Positions 34,766-45,358 of a DNA stretch of 64,000 nucleotides are shown piece after piece. The notes under the pieces are model-generated. The model saw only the letters and a list, made by a program, of their open reading frames with translations. It ran no database searches and was not told where the DNA came from. Made by a program: the position numbers and the translations under genes. Positions within the stretch are counted from its first letter, which is position 1; every line of letters starts with the position of its first letter. Origin of the DNA: Morinoia aosen (Eukaryota > Arthropoda > Malacostraca > Amphipoda > Talitridae); NCBI GenBank assembly GCA_030386875.1, contig CM059579.1:14604484-14668483 (forward strand), read 5' to 3'.

Positions 34766-36217
34766 TCTCTGATGTTTTTTGCATTCCGCTACATTCTTGT
34801 CAGAATAAATTTTATTCACTTTGACTCGGGAAGTTGGGTTACGGAATGCTCATGTTTTTCTAAAATATCATCCTTCTGAAACATTCAAATCTTACCCTAA
34901 CCCTTGTTCAGTCTGTCACTACCCAATTGAGTCGTGGATACACCATTACTGATCACTGATTCACTTATACCACCATCTTCCTTTCTCATTTTAAGGCTGT
35001 CGAAGAACTTGTTCTAGGTTTTTACTCGCAGCGGTCAATACCAGTGCATGCCGTGTACCAGTAAGAAATCTTGCGATTCCTCTCTACTGTCACTAGAGCG
35101 AACCCCGGAACCTGAGAATGGCGCATGATCAAGCCTTCTAAACTTCGTGACTTGAGTGTCGAACCCTTCGAACATACCGAACTGGGTGGCTTCACTGCAT
35201 AGCCTAATTTGGCCCCCGTGCGTTATTAAAGTTGATACAAGTCTCTGGACTCCGAATACGCCTTGTAGGTGGTTGTTGATCGATGTTGATCGCTTCCTGT
35301 AAAGTTCGAGACGAAAATAACACTACTACTCGATACACTACTTTACTAGACACCAATTCGTTTATATTTTTCCTCAATGACATTTTTTTAAAATGCTTTC
35401 AAACCAATTAAGTGTATACGGAAACCTTGATCTTTCGTGCTTATGAAGGAAAACGGAAACCACTCGAGTATGTTCACTATACTTAAATATAATACCTTGA
35501 ACAATAAAAAACATTTCTTTCTCATAAAGTTAAAAAAATATAATACCCTGAACAATATAATTCACTCCTTTCTCATAAAGTTAGAAAAAATCCTGCTTCC
35601 TGGCTTTTGTTTGTGTACTATACTCGCTCGACTGTTTCTTGTGGTGGCATACACGCTTGCCACAATTTTTCCTTGGGAGTCTTTTGGACAATGATTTGAA
35701 TTAAATGCTGTTAATTTAAAAATACAAGTCTCGTGACCGAAGCTCCAGCGTACCGTCTTTGTGTTAGAGTCGTCACTGCAGTTCCTACTCATGAAAAGTG
35801 GGCAACGATGATTGGGCAACTGCTGCTCTGATGCCGCCGCTGCCAGGCTGCGAAGTTGGCACCCACGTCGTGTGCTGCAGCCGCAAGGGGGAGTTCGTGT
35901 ACATGTATGACCTACGTTTCTCGTGTTCGGGATAAGCCTTTTATCACATGACCGACGTGAAGCTTCGCATTAAAGAGTCCGCATACCTGCATTGACGTTC
36001 ACGTGAGCAGGTGTCCCATGCACGTGTGAGACTAATGTGCCATTGGCTGGTCGTAACCAGTTGCTTAGTAAATATCGCTTGAGTCATGCATGGTGTGCTA
36101 TGTCCACATAGTTTTACACACAAGTGGCGAAATATGTTTGGATGTGTACAGTGCTACCATGTTGTAACAAATATGCGTTGCTAAATATTGCCCCATTTTT
36201 CTAATATTGCCTCATTA
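34766..36217. other. Intron-like sequence with a small tandem duplication
   Basis: A unit of about 57 bp (TATAATACC(C/T)TGAACAATA, then TTTCTCATAAAGTTA) occurs twice at about 35487-35597. A small GC-rich patch lies near 35820-35890. No gene was seen. Confidence 0.6.
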
Positions 36218-36418
36218 AACTGCTGTCCCGTTTTTCAGCACCTACTATTTTGTTCTTTAACTTTTATCGTGGTTCGTAAACTCCTTGCTTAACTTACTGT
36301 TTTTTGCATCTCGTGCTGAGATTCCGCGTTTCCTTGAGTCCATGCTAAATGCTGGATTCTCCTTCCTCTTTTTCGAACGCCTTTGTTGCGGTCAGGGAAG
36401 CTTAAACTAATCTAATTT
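36218..36418 (+). mobile_element. 5'-truncated family-A retroposon copy
   Basis: Begins within the family at ACTGCTGTCCCGTTTTTCAG and runs to GGGAAGCTTAAACTAATCTA. The first 170 bp or so are absent. No convincing target duplication. Confidence 0.85.
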
Positions 36419-36768
36419 CCCTCGATAACTTTCAGATTAGTGCATTCATGACATTTCTTAGTGATGGATTTCATTTCTGAAATATTTACTCATTGCATGA
36501 ATATTCAGTCGTGGGCTGAGTTCAAAAGACCGTCATGTCAATGAAGGCATTCTGTGCAGTTCCAATCACGTTTTATGGCGTTGGAGTAACACGTGCAGCG
36601 TAATTTGTATTTTCAGTCCGACTTCGACGAACAAACTTGGGGTTCTTGTAGTCACCAATTTAAGTTTTAGTGTTGCCTGTACGACCTTGCGTTTTGTTTT
36701 GATACATAACCGAGCGTGCATCATGTGTGCTGCTACAAGCAACCTTAACGAGCATTTTACTCATTGAC

Positions 36769-37105
36769 TTTAACTACTTCCTTCTTGTTTCGTGAACTTC
36801 CTTAATCTTGCCATTTCTATGTGCAAGGTGTGAGGGCACTCTTGCACAGGTTCTCAATTTTTTTTCTAATTTCAAACTAAATGCTGCCTTCTTTCTTCCT
36901 TTATTGAAAACGCCTTTGTTATCGTCAGAGGCACTCTAACGTACGATCTATCAATCCATTACGGTTACAACTATTTGTTTTATTAATTTGAAATTTCGTT
37001 TTCCGGTGTCGGAAAATTTATTGTTTAGCAGGGAGATATCCATTTTCCAATGCTTATGAAAAGTGGCATTTGTGGTCATCTTCCTTTCATTTACAAAAAT
37101 GATGG
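36769..37105 (+). repeat. Duplicated segment, copy 1 (family-A 3' half plus 150 bp flank)
   Basis: TTAACTACTTCC to AAAAATGATGG is about 90% identical by eye to 40314-40647. The first 185 bp is a family-A 3' half (GTGCAAGGTGTGAGGGCACT, AACGCCTTTGTTATCGTCAG). The rest (TCTATCAATCCATTACGGTT onward) is not part of other family-A copies. Confidence 0.9.
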
Positions 37106-37197
37106 CTTGGAATATGAGCGCATGCGCATGCGTTTTCTAGGTAATGCCAACAGAAAGAGTTTTCTTTCACAATGCATATGACCTGTTCTTTAACATG

Positions 37198-37462
37198 GGC
37201 TGAAATTTTATACGTTTGTTCATGCCTCTTCGAAATTACTATTGGCTGAAATTGTATACGTTTGTTTATGCCTCTTCGAAATTAATATAGGCTGAAATTT
37301 TATGCGTTTGTTTATGCCTCTTCGAAATTACTATAGCTGAAATTGCACACGCTTGTTTATGTCTCTTCGAAATTACTATAGCTGATATTGCACACGCTTG
37401 TTCAAGCCTCTTCTAAACTAATATAGGCTGAAATTGTATTGGTTAGTTTATGCGTCGTCGAA
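37198..37462. repeat. Minisatellite, about 5.7 copies of a 46-bp unit
   Basis: Units begin GGCTGAAATTGTATACGTTT and contain TATGCCTCTTCGAAATTA. The first three are very similar; the fourth and fifth share GCACACGCTTG; the last is partial. Confidence 0.95.
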
Positions 37463-38143
37463 GGTGAGTTCCTCTGCCGTGCTTGAAGTGAGGCAAGGAG
37501 GCACTGGCGACTCATGTATTGCCCGGAGCGCCCGCCTCTCAGAGGAGACCGACCTCGCGCTCAGGTTCAAACTCAAACTTTACTGCAAGGTTGCGCTGTT
37601 GTTGTTGCTGCCGCAGCTTCGAGCTCAGCCGGTTGGCGGTTCGGGCGCGGGCAGAGCATGGGCGCTTGTGTGGGTTTTGTGGTGTCTAAATTTAGTTGAG
37701 AGTTTCGATTCTCCATGCTTATGAAAGAGAAAGAACTCTGTTTAGGCATTGAATAGATCGTGATACTGTATTATCGATAAAAACATTTCAACAAGAGCGG
37801 AGATAAAACAAGCGTCTAAATAATCTAATAATAAAGTATCAGTTCATAATTAGATGAAATATCATTACAAAATTTTACGTTCTAGACTGCAAAATCGGGA
37901 AACAAAGGCAAGCGCTGAAACAAGTGTGCGGTTACATTCTTCACAATTTTTATCGACCGCTTCGTGTTCTCCACACTACAATAATTCATACGCAGGTGTT
38001 TCGTTATCTATTCACATTTGGAGCCATCTTAGACTTGTCAGTGACTTCGTGACGTATGTTCAGCTCAATACAAGGAAAAACAGAGCATAGTGCGCTTCAC
38101 GCTGAAAAAGCAGGAACTGTTTTTTTCTCAAACTCCCATTATA
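37463..38143. other. Intron-like sequence, GC-rich at first
   Basis: A CpG-rich patch at about 37490-37680 gives overlapping ORFs on the + strand with no recognisable motifs. AT-rich thereafter. Confidence 0.45.
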
Positions 38144-38528
38144 CTGAGAGGGATTGGATTATAGTATCTATTGGAGTTACCGCTCCCAAGTGAAAGATGC
38201 GAGGTCCCTAGCTCAAAGTTAAAAAGCCTTTCGGTGAAACAGAATAGTTTTTTGTTTCGTTTGGGACCATATTTTTTCGGTGCACTGATGTCTCTTTTCA
38301 CTATCTACAACTTCTTCAATTGTATTTGCTTCATAGAATTTTTATCATCCAGCGGTTTCTTCGCGCATTCTGGAACTTGAAATATTAAGAATGGGGAATC
38401 AATGCGCAAGGTGTGAAGACGCCCCTTGTGCATAGTTTCCCGTTCTTTTGATTTGACGCTTAACAGCACCTTCCTTTTTTTGGGAACCCTTATGTTGTGG
38501 AGAATGAGGCTTGAACCAACTTTTAATT
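38144..38528 (+). mobile_element. Diverged family-A retroposon copy, long variant
   Basis: Landmarks ACCGCTCCCAAGTGAAAGAT, GCGAGGTCCCTAGCTCAAAG, CTTGTGCATAGTTTCCCGTT and GAATGAGGCTTGAACCAACT are in order. Unrelated sequence near 38340-38400 interrupts the middle. Confidence 0.75.
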
Positions 38529-38576
38529 CCAAACTTCGACGAATAGTTCACACTAGAACTTATGTGTTTTTACGTT

Positions 38577-38655
38577 TATGGTACATGAGACACAAGTGTA
38601 AGGTGTCAATTCTACAAGTGTAAGGACATGAGACACAAGTGTAAGGTGCCATGAC
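38577..38655. repeat. Short direct repeats (GACACAAGTGTAAGG)
   Basis: ACATGAGACACAAGTGTAAG occurs twice with an extra ACAAGTGTAAGG between them, giving three repeats in 75 bp. Confidence 0.85.
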
Positions 38656-40209
38656 TGACCACACTCGTGAGGTAAACCAGTGAGCGTTTTAGATGAGGTG
38701 ATTGTCTTGTTAATTAACATAGGTGATTTGACAGTCGAACGTTGTGTACTCCGCAATAAGTTGCCACCTCAGCACACTTCGTGTTATCATGCTAGTTCTG
38801 CTTCTCGGTCAGGCAGTTGTTATAAAGGAGTCTTGGTTTAGTTAGAGGACATGATATTTAGAGTTTATTTTCTTTCAGGTTTTGCGTAACTTTATAAAAT
38901 TAGGGGATAAATATTCTGTCGCTGTTGCTGCGGATAGTTTCTCAAATGAGTAGATTTTAAATGGTACATGGTGTTTTGAAATTCGATATGTTGCAGATTT
39001 TTAATTTAAAGACCGAGGTACTTACGGTACTTCTTTAATCGGACTTTTAATGTTGGGGTTGCCCTGATTGAATATTAATTGTGATCATGCTTGAATCGAT
39101 TGAAAAAATGAAACTTAACGATTTTTCATGTGCGGGTGCAGTGATTTCTCCAACATGTACTCCGGAGAAAAGTGCATGTGCGTCTTGGATATTAGGCCAA
39201 GTAGCCGTGCGCTTGCTGTGGCCACTACCGGCCGGCCGAGCGAGAGTACCTACCCTGCATTCAGTGATGCGTGACTTGGCTTTAATCTTTCTCTCCTTGT
39301 GCTGCTGTGTTGGACGCGCCTGCGGCCGTTGCTGGCCAATATCTGTGCAACACTCCACCCCCCTCTCGCTGACCGACCTTTTCCCTCCTTCGGCCGCCTT
39401 CCCATACTCGACACCTGTTCGTTGCTTTGCTAACGGACGGCTTCTCTGAAGCTTGATCACGACTTGCTGTTGAGCTTCTCTCTCTCCATCCTTGACCGTG
39501 AAGTGGCCAGCACTGTCTGCTCACTTCTTCTTCTTGTGGTCACCACAAATGCATCCTCGAGTCCGGTGAATTTTGGCTTCGTTTTCGATTTCGCTGGCTC
39601 AATGTCTTTGCTTTTGTGCATTTCTCCTTTGTTTTCTCTATCTGGTACTTTGAATGCATTCATTCACTGCCATGTTTTGTATAGGTGCGTTCAGAGCTTT
39701 CTGCTCCATTCAACTTAGTTGAGAATCTCGATGCAGAGTAACAGTTTTCTTTGTTTTTTTACTTAGTTCCTGTTAGTTGATTACAGTATGATTCATTTTG
39801 TTTTGGCCATTCCGATAGGATTTTTCCTATGTTTTTATCCCATCAAAATTAATAGGTAGTTTGTGTTATGTTGCCTTCTTTATCAACTTTACTCAAAGTT
39901 GTCTGCCGATTTCCGTAAATTGAGTTAATATATTTTACGTAGATGTTTCTTATGCGGATTTTCTTTGTTGCTTGGTAAAATGAGAATGGTTTGCAAGGCT
40001 ACAGTGCTTCTTTTTCGATTCTCGTGAATATTTTTTGTTTCTTCTTGTAACGAAGTTTTATCCTGCTTTTGCTTTCACCTAAGTTGTGAATGAACGAACT
40101 GGTGCGTTCTAAACTTGGCGAATTTTTGTTTTCACACACGATACCTTAGCCCGGAATTTTCAGGCTTACCGTTGGAATGTTTCTCCGATTTATTTCATTA
40201 TTTCTTGGG
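38656..40209. other. Intron-like sequence with a GC-rich patch
   Basis: 39180-39440 is CpG-rich and open on both strands (122 and 137 codons), but neither product shows a known motif. The rest is T-rich. Confidence 0.45.
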
Positions 40210-40497
40210 ATTTTGGGCTGATTGTTAGGTTGGCCTTCTTTTAGTGATATAGAAGGATTATTTTATTTTGTAACGGAGTATCGTTTTTTCAATTCTCTTG
40301 TTTTTTTTTAGCGTTAACTATTTCCTCCTTGTTTCGTGAACTTCTTTCATCTTGCCATTTCTATGTGCAAGGTGTGAGGGCACTCGTGTGCAGGTTCTCG
40401 ATTTTTTAAAAATTTCATGCTAAGAGCTGCCTTCTTTCTTCCTTTCTTGGAAACGCCTTTGTTATCGTCAGAGGCACTCTAACGTACGATCTATCAA
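40210..40497 (+). mobile_element. Diverged family-A retroposon copy
   Basis: Covers GGGCTGATTGTTAGGTTGGC through CTTTTAGTGATATAGAAGG to GTCAGAGGCACTCTAACG. It overlaps the duplicated segment that begins at 40314. Confidence 0.75.
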
Positions 40498-40647
40498 TCC
40501 ATTACGGTTACAACTATTTGTTTTATTAATTTGAAATGTTGTTTTCCGGCGTCGGAAAATTTATTGTTTAGCAGTGAGATCAGTTTTCCAATGCTTATGG
40601 AAAGTGGCATTTGTGATCATTTTTACTTTCATTTGCAAAAATGATGG
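40314..40647 (+). repeat. Duplicated segment, copy 2
   Basis: Direct repeat of 36769-37105, lying about 3.5 kb downstream. Identity runs through the retroposon end and 150 bp beyond it (ATTACGGTTACAACTATTTG, AAATTTATTGTTTAGCAG). Confidence 0.9.
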
Positions 40648-40925
40648 GTTATTTAAAAGGCTTACAGTGTTTCATGGAAGTGATAAGCAACAACTGTCGT
40701 GATAGTTTACTATCCCAGTGTGCAGTAAAACTTACTTTTGTGAGGCTTGGCCATTTTGTTGAAAAGCAGTGCATAATGCAGTGTTGCTGGGGCTTCGAGT
40801 ATGCATGATCATGTCACTGATTACTGTGCTACTCAGTTGTTCCTGCTGAGGGCGTTGGGTGTTGTATGGAACGTGCATTCAATTTTGGGCTAGTGTCTGA
40901 ACCCCGTTGTTTGGAGCTTTGTCAT

Positions 40926-41280
40926 CCCTCAGGGGGATACAACTATTGTATCTATAGGAAATAGCGCGCCCCGGAGGAATATGTGAGGTCCTGAGTTGAA
41001 GATTAGGCAGGCTTTTCTTCTGTTGAAATAGAGTTTTTTTTGTTTTGTTTTATTACGTTTTTTTTTCGAGTCCAATGCTGAAATATTTTTCAGTACTTAT
41101 TATTTTCTCCTTTACCTTTTATATTGTTTCATGAACTTCTTTCTCAACTTTCTGTTTTCTTACACCTTGTGCATAGATTCTGCGTTCACTTACGCCTATA
41201 CTAAATGGCGCCTTCCTCCTTCCTCTCTTTGGAACGCTTTGTTGAGGTTAGGGAGGCTTAAACTATCATCGAATCTAATC
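40926..41280 (+). mobile_element. Family-A retroposon copy, full length
   Basis: From CCCTCAGGGGGATACAACTA to AACTATCATCGAATCTAATC, with all family landmarks. The flanking sequences are not convincingly duplicated. Confidence 0.92.
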
Positions 41281-44200
41281 TGCAGCTTCATGAGCTAGGA
41301 TAGCCTCTCCTAGCTCACAGATGCCGAATTTGTTTAATTAAGGAAGTGTCGCCGAGCTGACTGGTGAACCGTCGCAAGTGTTCGGCTGCTTTCCTCTACC
41401 GATGTTGAGGAGAGGGGAGGGGGTGTCTAAACAGTCCAGGTTAGTTGGGCACCTGAAAGTGGCAAGGCGTTTATGTATACTAATCGATGGTTGTAGCTGC
41501 AATTGCGTGAAGGAATTTTTGGAGGTAATTAAAGTTAGTTCGTTTTTTTTGCCGTGTGTGAAGTAAGTTTCCGTGTAAGGTAGATGCAAGTGTTCATTTG
41601 TGGTGAACTTATCGATGTGTTTAGAATATTTTCCGTGTAAAAATTTCGTTATGTGTCAGGCTATGTTACGACTTATGTGATAGTTGCAAAAGAGACTAAC
41701 GTTCTGGATATAGGCATCGCTCACGTGGCAGTTGTGGAAGAGAAGTTAGAAAGTTTCACCCGCCGTCACGAATTTCTAATGGTTCAAATTACAATTTAGG
41801 AATTGGGGGTAACTGTGTCGCAAACAAGGAGATGTGGACGCTTCACTCGCGCAAATTAATCACTCGATAGTATCCAGTGATTAAACACCTGCCCTTTGGA
41901 TATCTGGGTGACGAAGCGTAGATTCTTTACTGGAAACTGGAATAGTGTTACGAATAAGCGAGCTGAATATTAGGTAGAAAACTTGATCTAGATGGTCTAC
42001 GCTTAACAGTAACCATTGATCTGGATGTAGTACTCGGCATCTGAACTTGCACTGTATTCACGACCGCCGATGTCCTCTATTCATTTTTTGTATGGTCCCG
42101 GTTCCCTGGATGTTTGGCGGATGCGCAATGGCGAACGTACTGTTTTTGTGTCGAGTTGTTGCAAAGCCAGCTTTTCTCTGCTCTGAACTCCAGATCATTA
42201 ACCCCATGACTACAGGAGCACGGACTCTACACTAACTCACTGTTTGCACACGTTGATTTGCACCTGCGAACTGCAGCTGGGTTATTCATGGCTCTTCTCG
42301 AGCCTTCATCTCACGTTGCAAGGTGATGAGTAGAAGTTGATCAAAGAGACGAAAAAAATAGGTATTGCTGAAGTATTCATAACTCCTTGTAAGGTTGTTC
42401 TTAAAAAAAAACAGAAAATGTTTCTGTCTAACTTCTTAAAATGCTGAAAAACTTACTGGTATTTTGTATTTCTAGAACCTCCCAAGTTTCTGTTATTTAC
42501 CCTGTTCGTTGGTGTTGTTCGGGAGATTTACATTGTTTCTGTCTATAAAATGGGAAGAAGAGTTTCTCTTGATTCCGCTCATCGTTGGGCGGAGCTGCCG
42601 AAGTGCACCTGATGAAATAAGCGTGGCATGTGCGTCAGAACAGCTGATATCTCGACAAGTGTTCTTCCCGAACACGTGTGTCGACTGCAGTTTTGAGGGT
42701 CGTGCACCTGGAATGTGGCCTGTGAATGCATGAGTCATTCTTGAGGCGCTTTACTGGCCGAACATGTTATAATTATTAGCCAACATACATTTGACGAAGA
42801 CTGGTTTGCATTTGACGAAGACTGGTACGTTATAGTATTTAACGTATCTTTCTTTGTATGCTCTTTATGAGCGCTCAGGTTTAAGTTGTTAGTGCTACAG
42901 TGGATGACACTCAGCCTCTGCTATCTCCTCCTAAAGGGAAAGTTGAAAGCATGCGATTGCTGTTTTTCAATCAGAGTGATGTAAATTTTTATCAACTCTT
43001 CGAAATGTTTGTAGTTAAATCAGTTCTTATATTTTGATTACTTTTTAGAAACTGATTGATCTTCTGAGCTTTTTTCTCACAAGTGAAGTTGTTAGCAATT
43101 AAATTTATGCAACGACTGCGATTATCTAGGTATAAAAAGGAAGGAGACACTTGAACGATTTGATTACTCATTGCTCTGACTCATAAGTGCGTTTTGTACT
43201 TGGATAATAGTTACTGCTCCGGCTTTTACTTTTCGATGAAAGTAAATTGTGTCAAAATACTTCGAGGAGCGTATTCATGGCTCAATTCGGTAAGACGCAT
43301 TTACTGTTGAAAGATGTCTCAGGTGTGTAATTCTATTAACGTTAGAAAAATTCTGAAACTTTTTATTCGACTTAAAATCATTCAAGACTGTATGCAGGTT
43401 CTAAATTCTCACAACTGCTTATCTTTCTTGCTGACTTCGGCAGAATTCGAAGTTGTTGTGACAGAGTGCTTTTAAAGTTTAGTACGAAAAATGGTACAAC
43501 TTCAACTTCAGTACAACTTCAACTCACCCATGCGTAATAGTAAATATTTTACATCCAAGCTAAGTATTCAGTTGACACGTGCTAGTGATCTGTGTTAACT
43601 TGGCCCACTAGGAAAGCGTTCTTCAATGGTTTTGTCAGTTGGAAGCCTGAAAGTGGGTTTGTTCCTTGATATTTTTATTTTTCAAGTTTCAGGGAGACTT
43701 TTTCTTGCATGTTCTTTTTTCTTTTCGTGGTTGCTAAACGCTTCTTGGAGAACTACAACGATTTCGATAAGATGTTTCGTTTCAGATTTTATTTGCTCGC
43801 TCATGTATCTTTTCTTCAGCAGATGAGGTGTCTAACACATGCTTCATATTTCAAGTGTTTATTCTTATTAATTTTTTATTTTCTTGCTCTTACGAGACAA
43901 CAGACTAGCTGTTTTTTGTAGTTGAAGTGAAAGAGGGGAAATCTATTCATAGTTGTTCATCTTTAGACGACAAAGACATTCCTGCACGTCGAAGGTTTCA
44001 ATCACTTTCGCTGTTGGACGCTGTGTGTCGGAGGTGGACCGTGGACGTGTAGAGTTGCGCATGACGTCACTGCCTTGCGTGTTGGCACTGCCTCACCTTC
44101 TCGGTGCCAGCTGCAGTTTTTGCATCACCCTTGAAAAGCACGCGTGAGTGCCTGCCTTCCTGAGCAGAGCGCATATCCCAATCGCGATCGCAGACCCTGC

Positions 44201-44726
44201 GGCCGCGCTAACTGGGTTCCGGTAATTTCGGTCATCGCCAAAACGCCGTTTGCGGTCCCCGGGACCAGGAAGAGAGGCTCTAACAGGCTTCTTGTCGCAG
44301 GTCTCAACAGAGCTGGTGCCAGCTGATGCAGATTTATTTTAACCTCATTTTGACATGCCGCGCACCTTACTCTTGACGCTTATGTTGTTTATTTTATGAT
44401 TTGTGCTTGCCCTTCGGCCGGCGTCAAATCACGTGTGTTGGTTTAACATCGTACACTAGCAATGACATTTTTAGGAAGAGGTTAAAGATTTAGGTCGTTA
44501 ATGTGGAGGGGCATAATTTTCTCCGCTCCTTCATATTTTTCGATTATTATTTAATGCGATAGACGTGATGCTTGCATTATCTGCCCTTTGTAACAATTCA
44601 CAACATATGGCAGAGTAGTTACTGAGCATTGACCTCTTATTCCGACATCCTCCCGAGACAGCAAATACTGAGCTTCTTGCGCGTGATTAGGTTAGTATGT
44701 TACTAGGAACTGGTTGAGGTGCTCAT
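41281..44726. other. Intron-like sequence, no gene recognised
   Basis: Short direct repeats occur at 42787-42828 (CATTTGACGAAGACTGGT twice) and 43496-43533 (GTACAACTTCAACT twice). A CpG-rich patch lies at 44140-44320. No exon recognised. Confidence 0.5.
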
Positions 44727-44740
44727 TCCATCTCTTTATC

Positions 44741-44847
44741 ACCCCTCAGGGGGATACAACCATTGTATCTATGGGAATTAGCGCTCTCTTTGGATCGCCT
44801 TTGTTGCGGGTAGGGAGGCTTAAACTAACTAATAATCTAATCCAATC
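44741..44847 (+). mobile_element. 107-bp internally deleted family-A retroposon
   Basis: The first 45 bp or so (ACCCCTCAGGGGGATACAAC to TTAGCGCTCT) are joined to the last 60 bp (CTTTGGATCGCCTTTGTTGC to ATAATCTAATCCAATC). TCCATCTCTTTATC is duplicated exactly at 44727-44740 and 44848-44861. Confidence 0.95.
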
Positions 44848-45139
44848 TCCATCTCTTTATCGTTATCTGAACGCCAGCATTATGCATATGTAGGTGCCAA
44901 TTTCATGTATACAGTTTTCAATGTGATTGGTTATTGAACTGCTTTTTGAAATTGAATGAGTGCTTTTTGTTTAAATTGTTGCAATTTGTGTGTTTTTAAG
45001 CGAAGGAATGAAGTTCGAATGCTGATAAACAAAGAAATTACTGAAGCAAGCGATGACGCACCGTATTTGTGCTATACCACAATGCCGGGACTTTGTATCT
45101 CACCCGTGGTATCGTGCTCTTAGAATTGAATTCCCCCTT

Positions 45140-45358
45140 CATAAATTCCCTGGTCCCTTATTTCTAAATTAGATGGCACCTCCCTCGTTTCTCTCTATGG
45201 AACTCTTATGCTGTGGGTAGTGACGCTCAAGCGAACTTTCAGTGTTATCTTATTTTTCTACAGTCCATATTGAATGTTTCCTTCTCTCTGATTTCATAAG
45301 ACCGCCTATGTTGTGTTTAGAGATTCTTAAATTAACTAACTTATTAATAATAATAAGA
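45140..45358 (+). mobile_element. Two tandem 3'-end fragments of family-A retroposon
   Basis: 45140-45238 and 45256-45358 each contain a diverged 3' end (GGAACTCTTATGCTGTGGGT and CCGCCTATGTTGTGTTTAGA) ending in a CTTAAATTAACTAAC-like stretch. The second ends in a short (AAT)n. Confidence 0.6.

Noticed and set aside
39047-39460. Opposed ORFs of 122 and 137 codons in a GC-rich patch.
   Set aside because: GC-rich DNA is poor in stop codons; neither product has a recognisable motif or good splice borders.
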